Of a stretch of 35,831 nucleotides of DNA, positions 35,717-35,831 are shown in pieces. A model generated the notes under the pieces. The model saw only the letters and a list, made by a program, of their open reading frames with translations, had not been told where the DNA came from and did no database searches. The position numbers were made by a program, and so were the translations under genes. Position 1 is the stretch's first letter. Each line of letters starts with the position of its first letter. This DNA is from Yoonia sp. (GTDB taxonomy: Bacteria > Pseudomonadota > Alphaproteobacteria > Rhodobacterales > Rhodobacteraceae), in the NCBI GenBank assembly GCA_029252195.1, contig JAQXBV010000001.1:1-35831 (forward strand), written 5' to 3'.

Positions 35717-35831
35717 TGGACCTGTCACGGTTTGATGCCGCTCCTTTGATAGCATTTACTGCAACAAAGGAGACTGACTATGGGACTGAAACGAACGAAC
35801 GAATTTCGGCAAGATGCGGTGCGGATCGCAC
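35717..35831 (+). mobile_element. Left end of an IS3-family insertion sequence (cut by window)
   Basis: The end of the element probably begins near TGGACCTGTCACGG at 35717, a terminal inverted repeat-like sequence, and contains an orfA start. The exact left boundary and target duplication cannot be set because the right end lies outside the window. It lies 35 bases upstream of the lytic transglycosylase start, on the promoter side of that gene. Confidence 0.6.
35780..35831 (+). CDS. IS3-family transposase OrfA, 5' fragment
   Basis: The first 17 codons are present (MGLKRTNEFRQDAVRIA), then the window ends. This N-terminus is a well-known start of IS3-family OrfA proteins, which carry a helix-turn-helix for terminal-repeat recognition and are normally followed by the DDE-domain orfB through a frameshift. 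AAGGAG lies 8 to 13 bases before the ATG. The family call rests on 17 residues but the match is distinctive. Whether the element is intact cannot be judged. Confidence 0.8.
   Translation, partial: MGLKRTNEFRQDAVRIA

Overview
This window looks like a chromosomal segment of an alphaproteobacterium of the Rhodobacteraceae, most likely the roseobacter clade. The grounds are the moderately high GC content, the order rpsT-dnaA-dnaN-recF-gyrB, a serC-serA operon with a structured leader that resembles the alphaproteobacterial serC RNA motif, an oxidoreductase-SelD fusion, and an OmpR-type response regulator. This is inferred from gene content and protein character; no database search was run.

Region 1 (1-8300) is the replication and housekeeping block: rpsT with a terminator, a 0.5 kb gap before dnaA that is rich in GANTC sites, then dnaA, dnaN and recF, a small VOC-fold protein, a LysE-type exporter, and gyrB with a recognisable promoter. 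Region 2 (8300-14700) holds a cupin protein, a leftward group (Hsp70-like protein, trhO, AbrB-family membrane protein), a rightward pncA-yaaA pair, and a leftward thiolase. Region 3 (14760-21790) holds the threonine degradation pair kbl-tdh, a small unrecognised leftward ORF, a second VOC protein, and an ABC ATPase / double FtsX permease / secreted lipocalin-like protein set that resembles the attEFGH type of cluster.

Region 4 (21850-25050) is a complete selenouridine module: an NADH dehydrogenase-like/SelD fusion makes selenophosphate, and the tail-to-tail overlapping mnmH (selU) uses it on tRNA. Region 5 (25117-30643) is serine biosynthesis. serC and serA run leftward behind a candidate serC RNA, and serB runs divergently with a TSUP exporter gene starting at the very next base. 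Together SerA, SerC and SerB cover the full path from 3-phosphoglycerate to serine. Region 6 (30640-34491) holds a rhodanese protein and response regulator facing ribA across a region with two adjacent perfect palindromes. These are followed by a YkuD protein, a nudix hydrolase (RppH) and a small exported protein. Region 7 (34471-35831) holds an MltB-type lytic transglycosylase whose upstream region is occupied by the start of an IS3-family insertion sequence cut by the window edge.

No CRISPR array, phage, rRNA or tRNA gene was seen. No clearly undescribed multi-gene system stands out. The observations most worth checking are the SelD fusion/mnmH module, the serC leader RNA with mutually exclusive hairpins, a threonine dehydrogenase that has lost all four structural zinc cysteines, a RibA carrying what looks like a decayed RibB domain, and the palindromes upstream of ribA.
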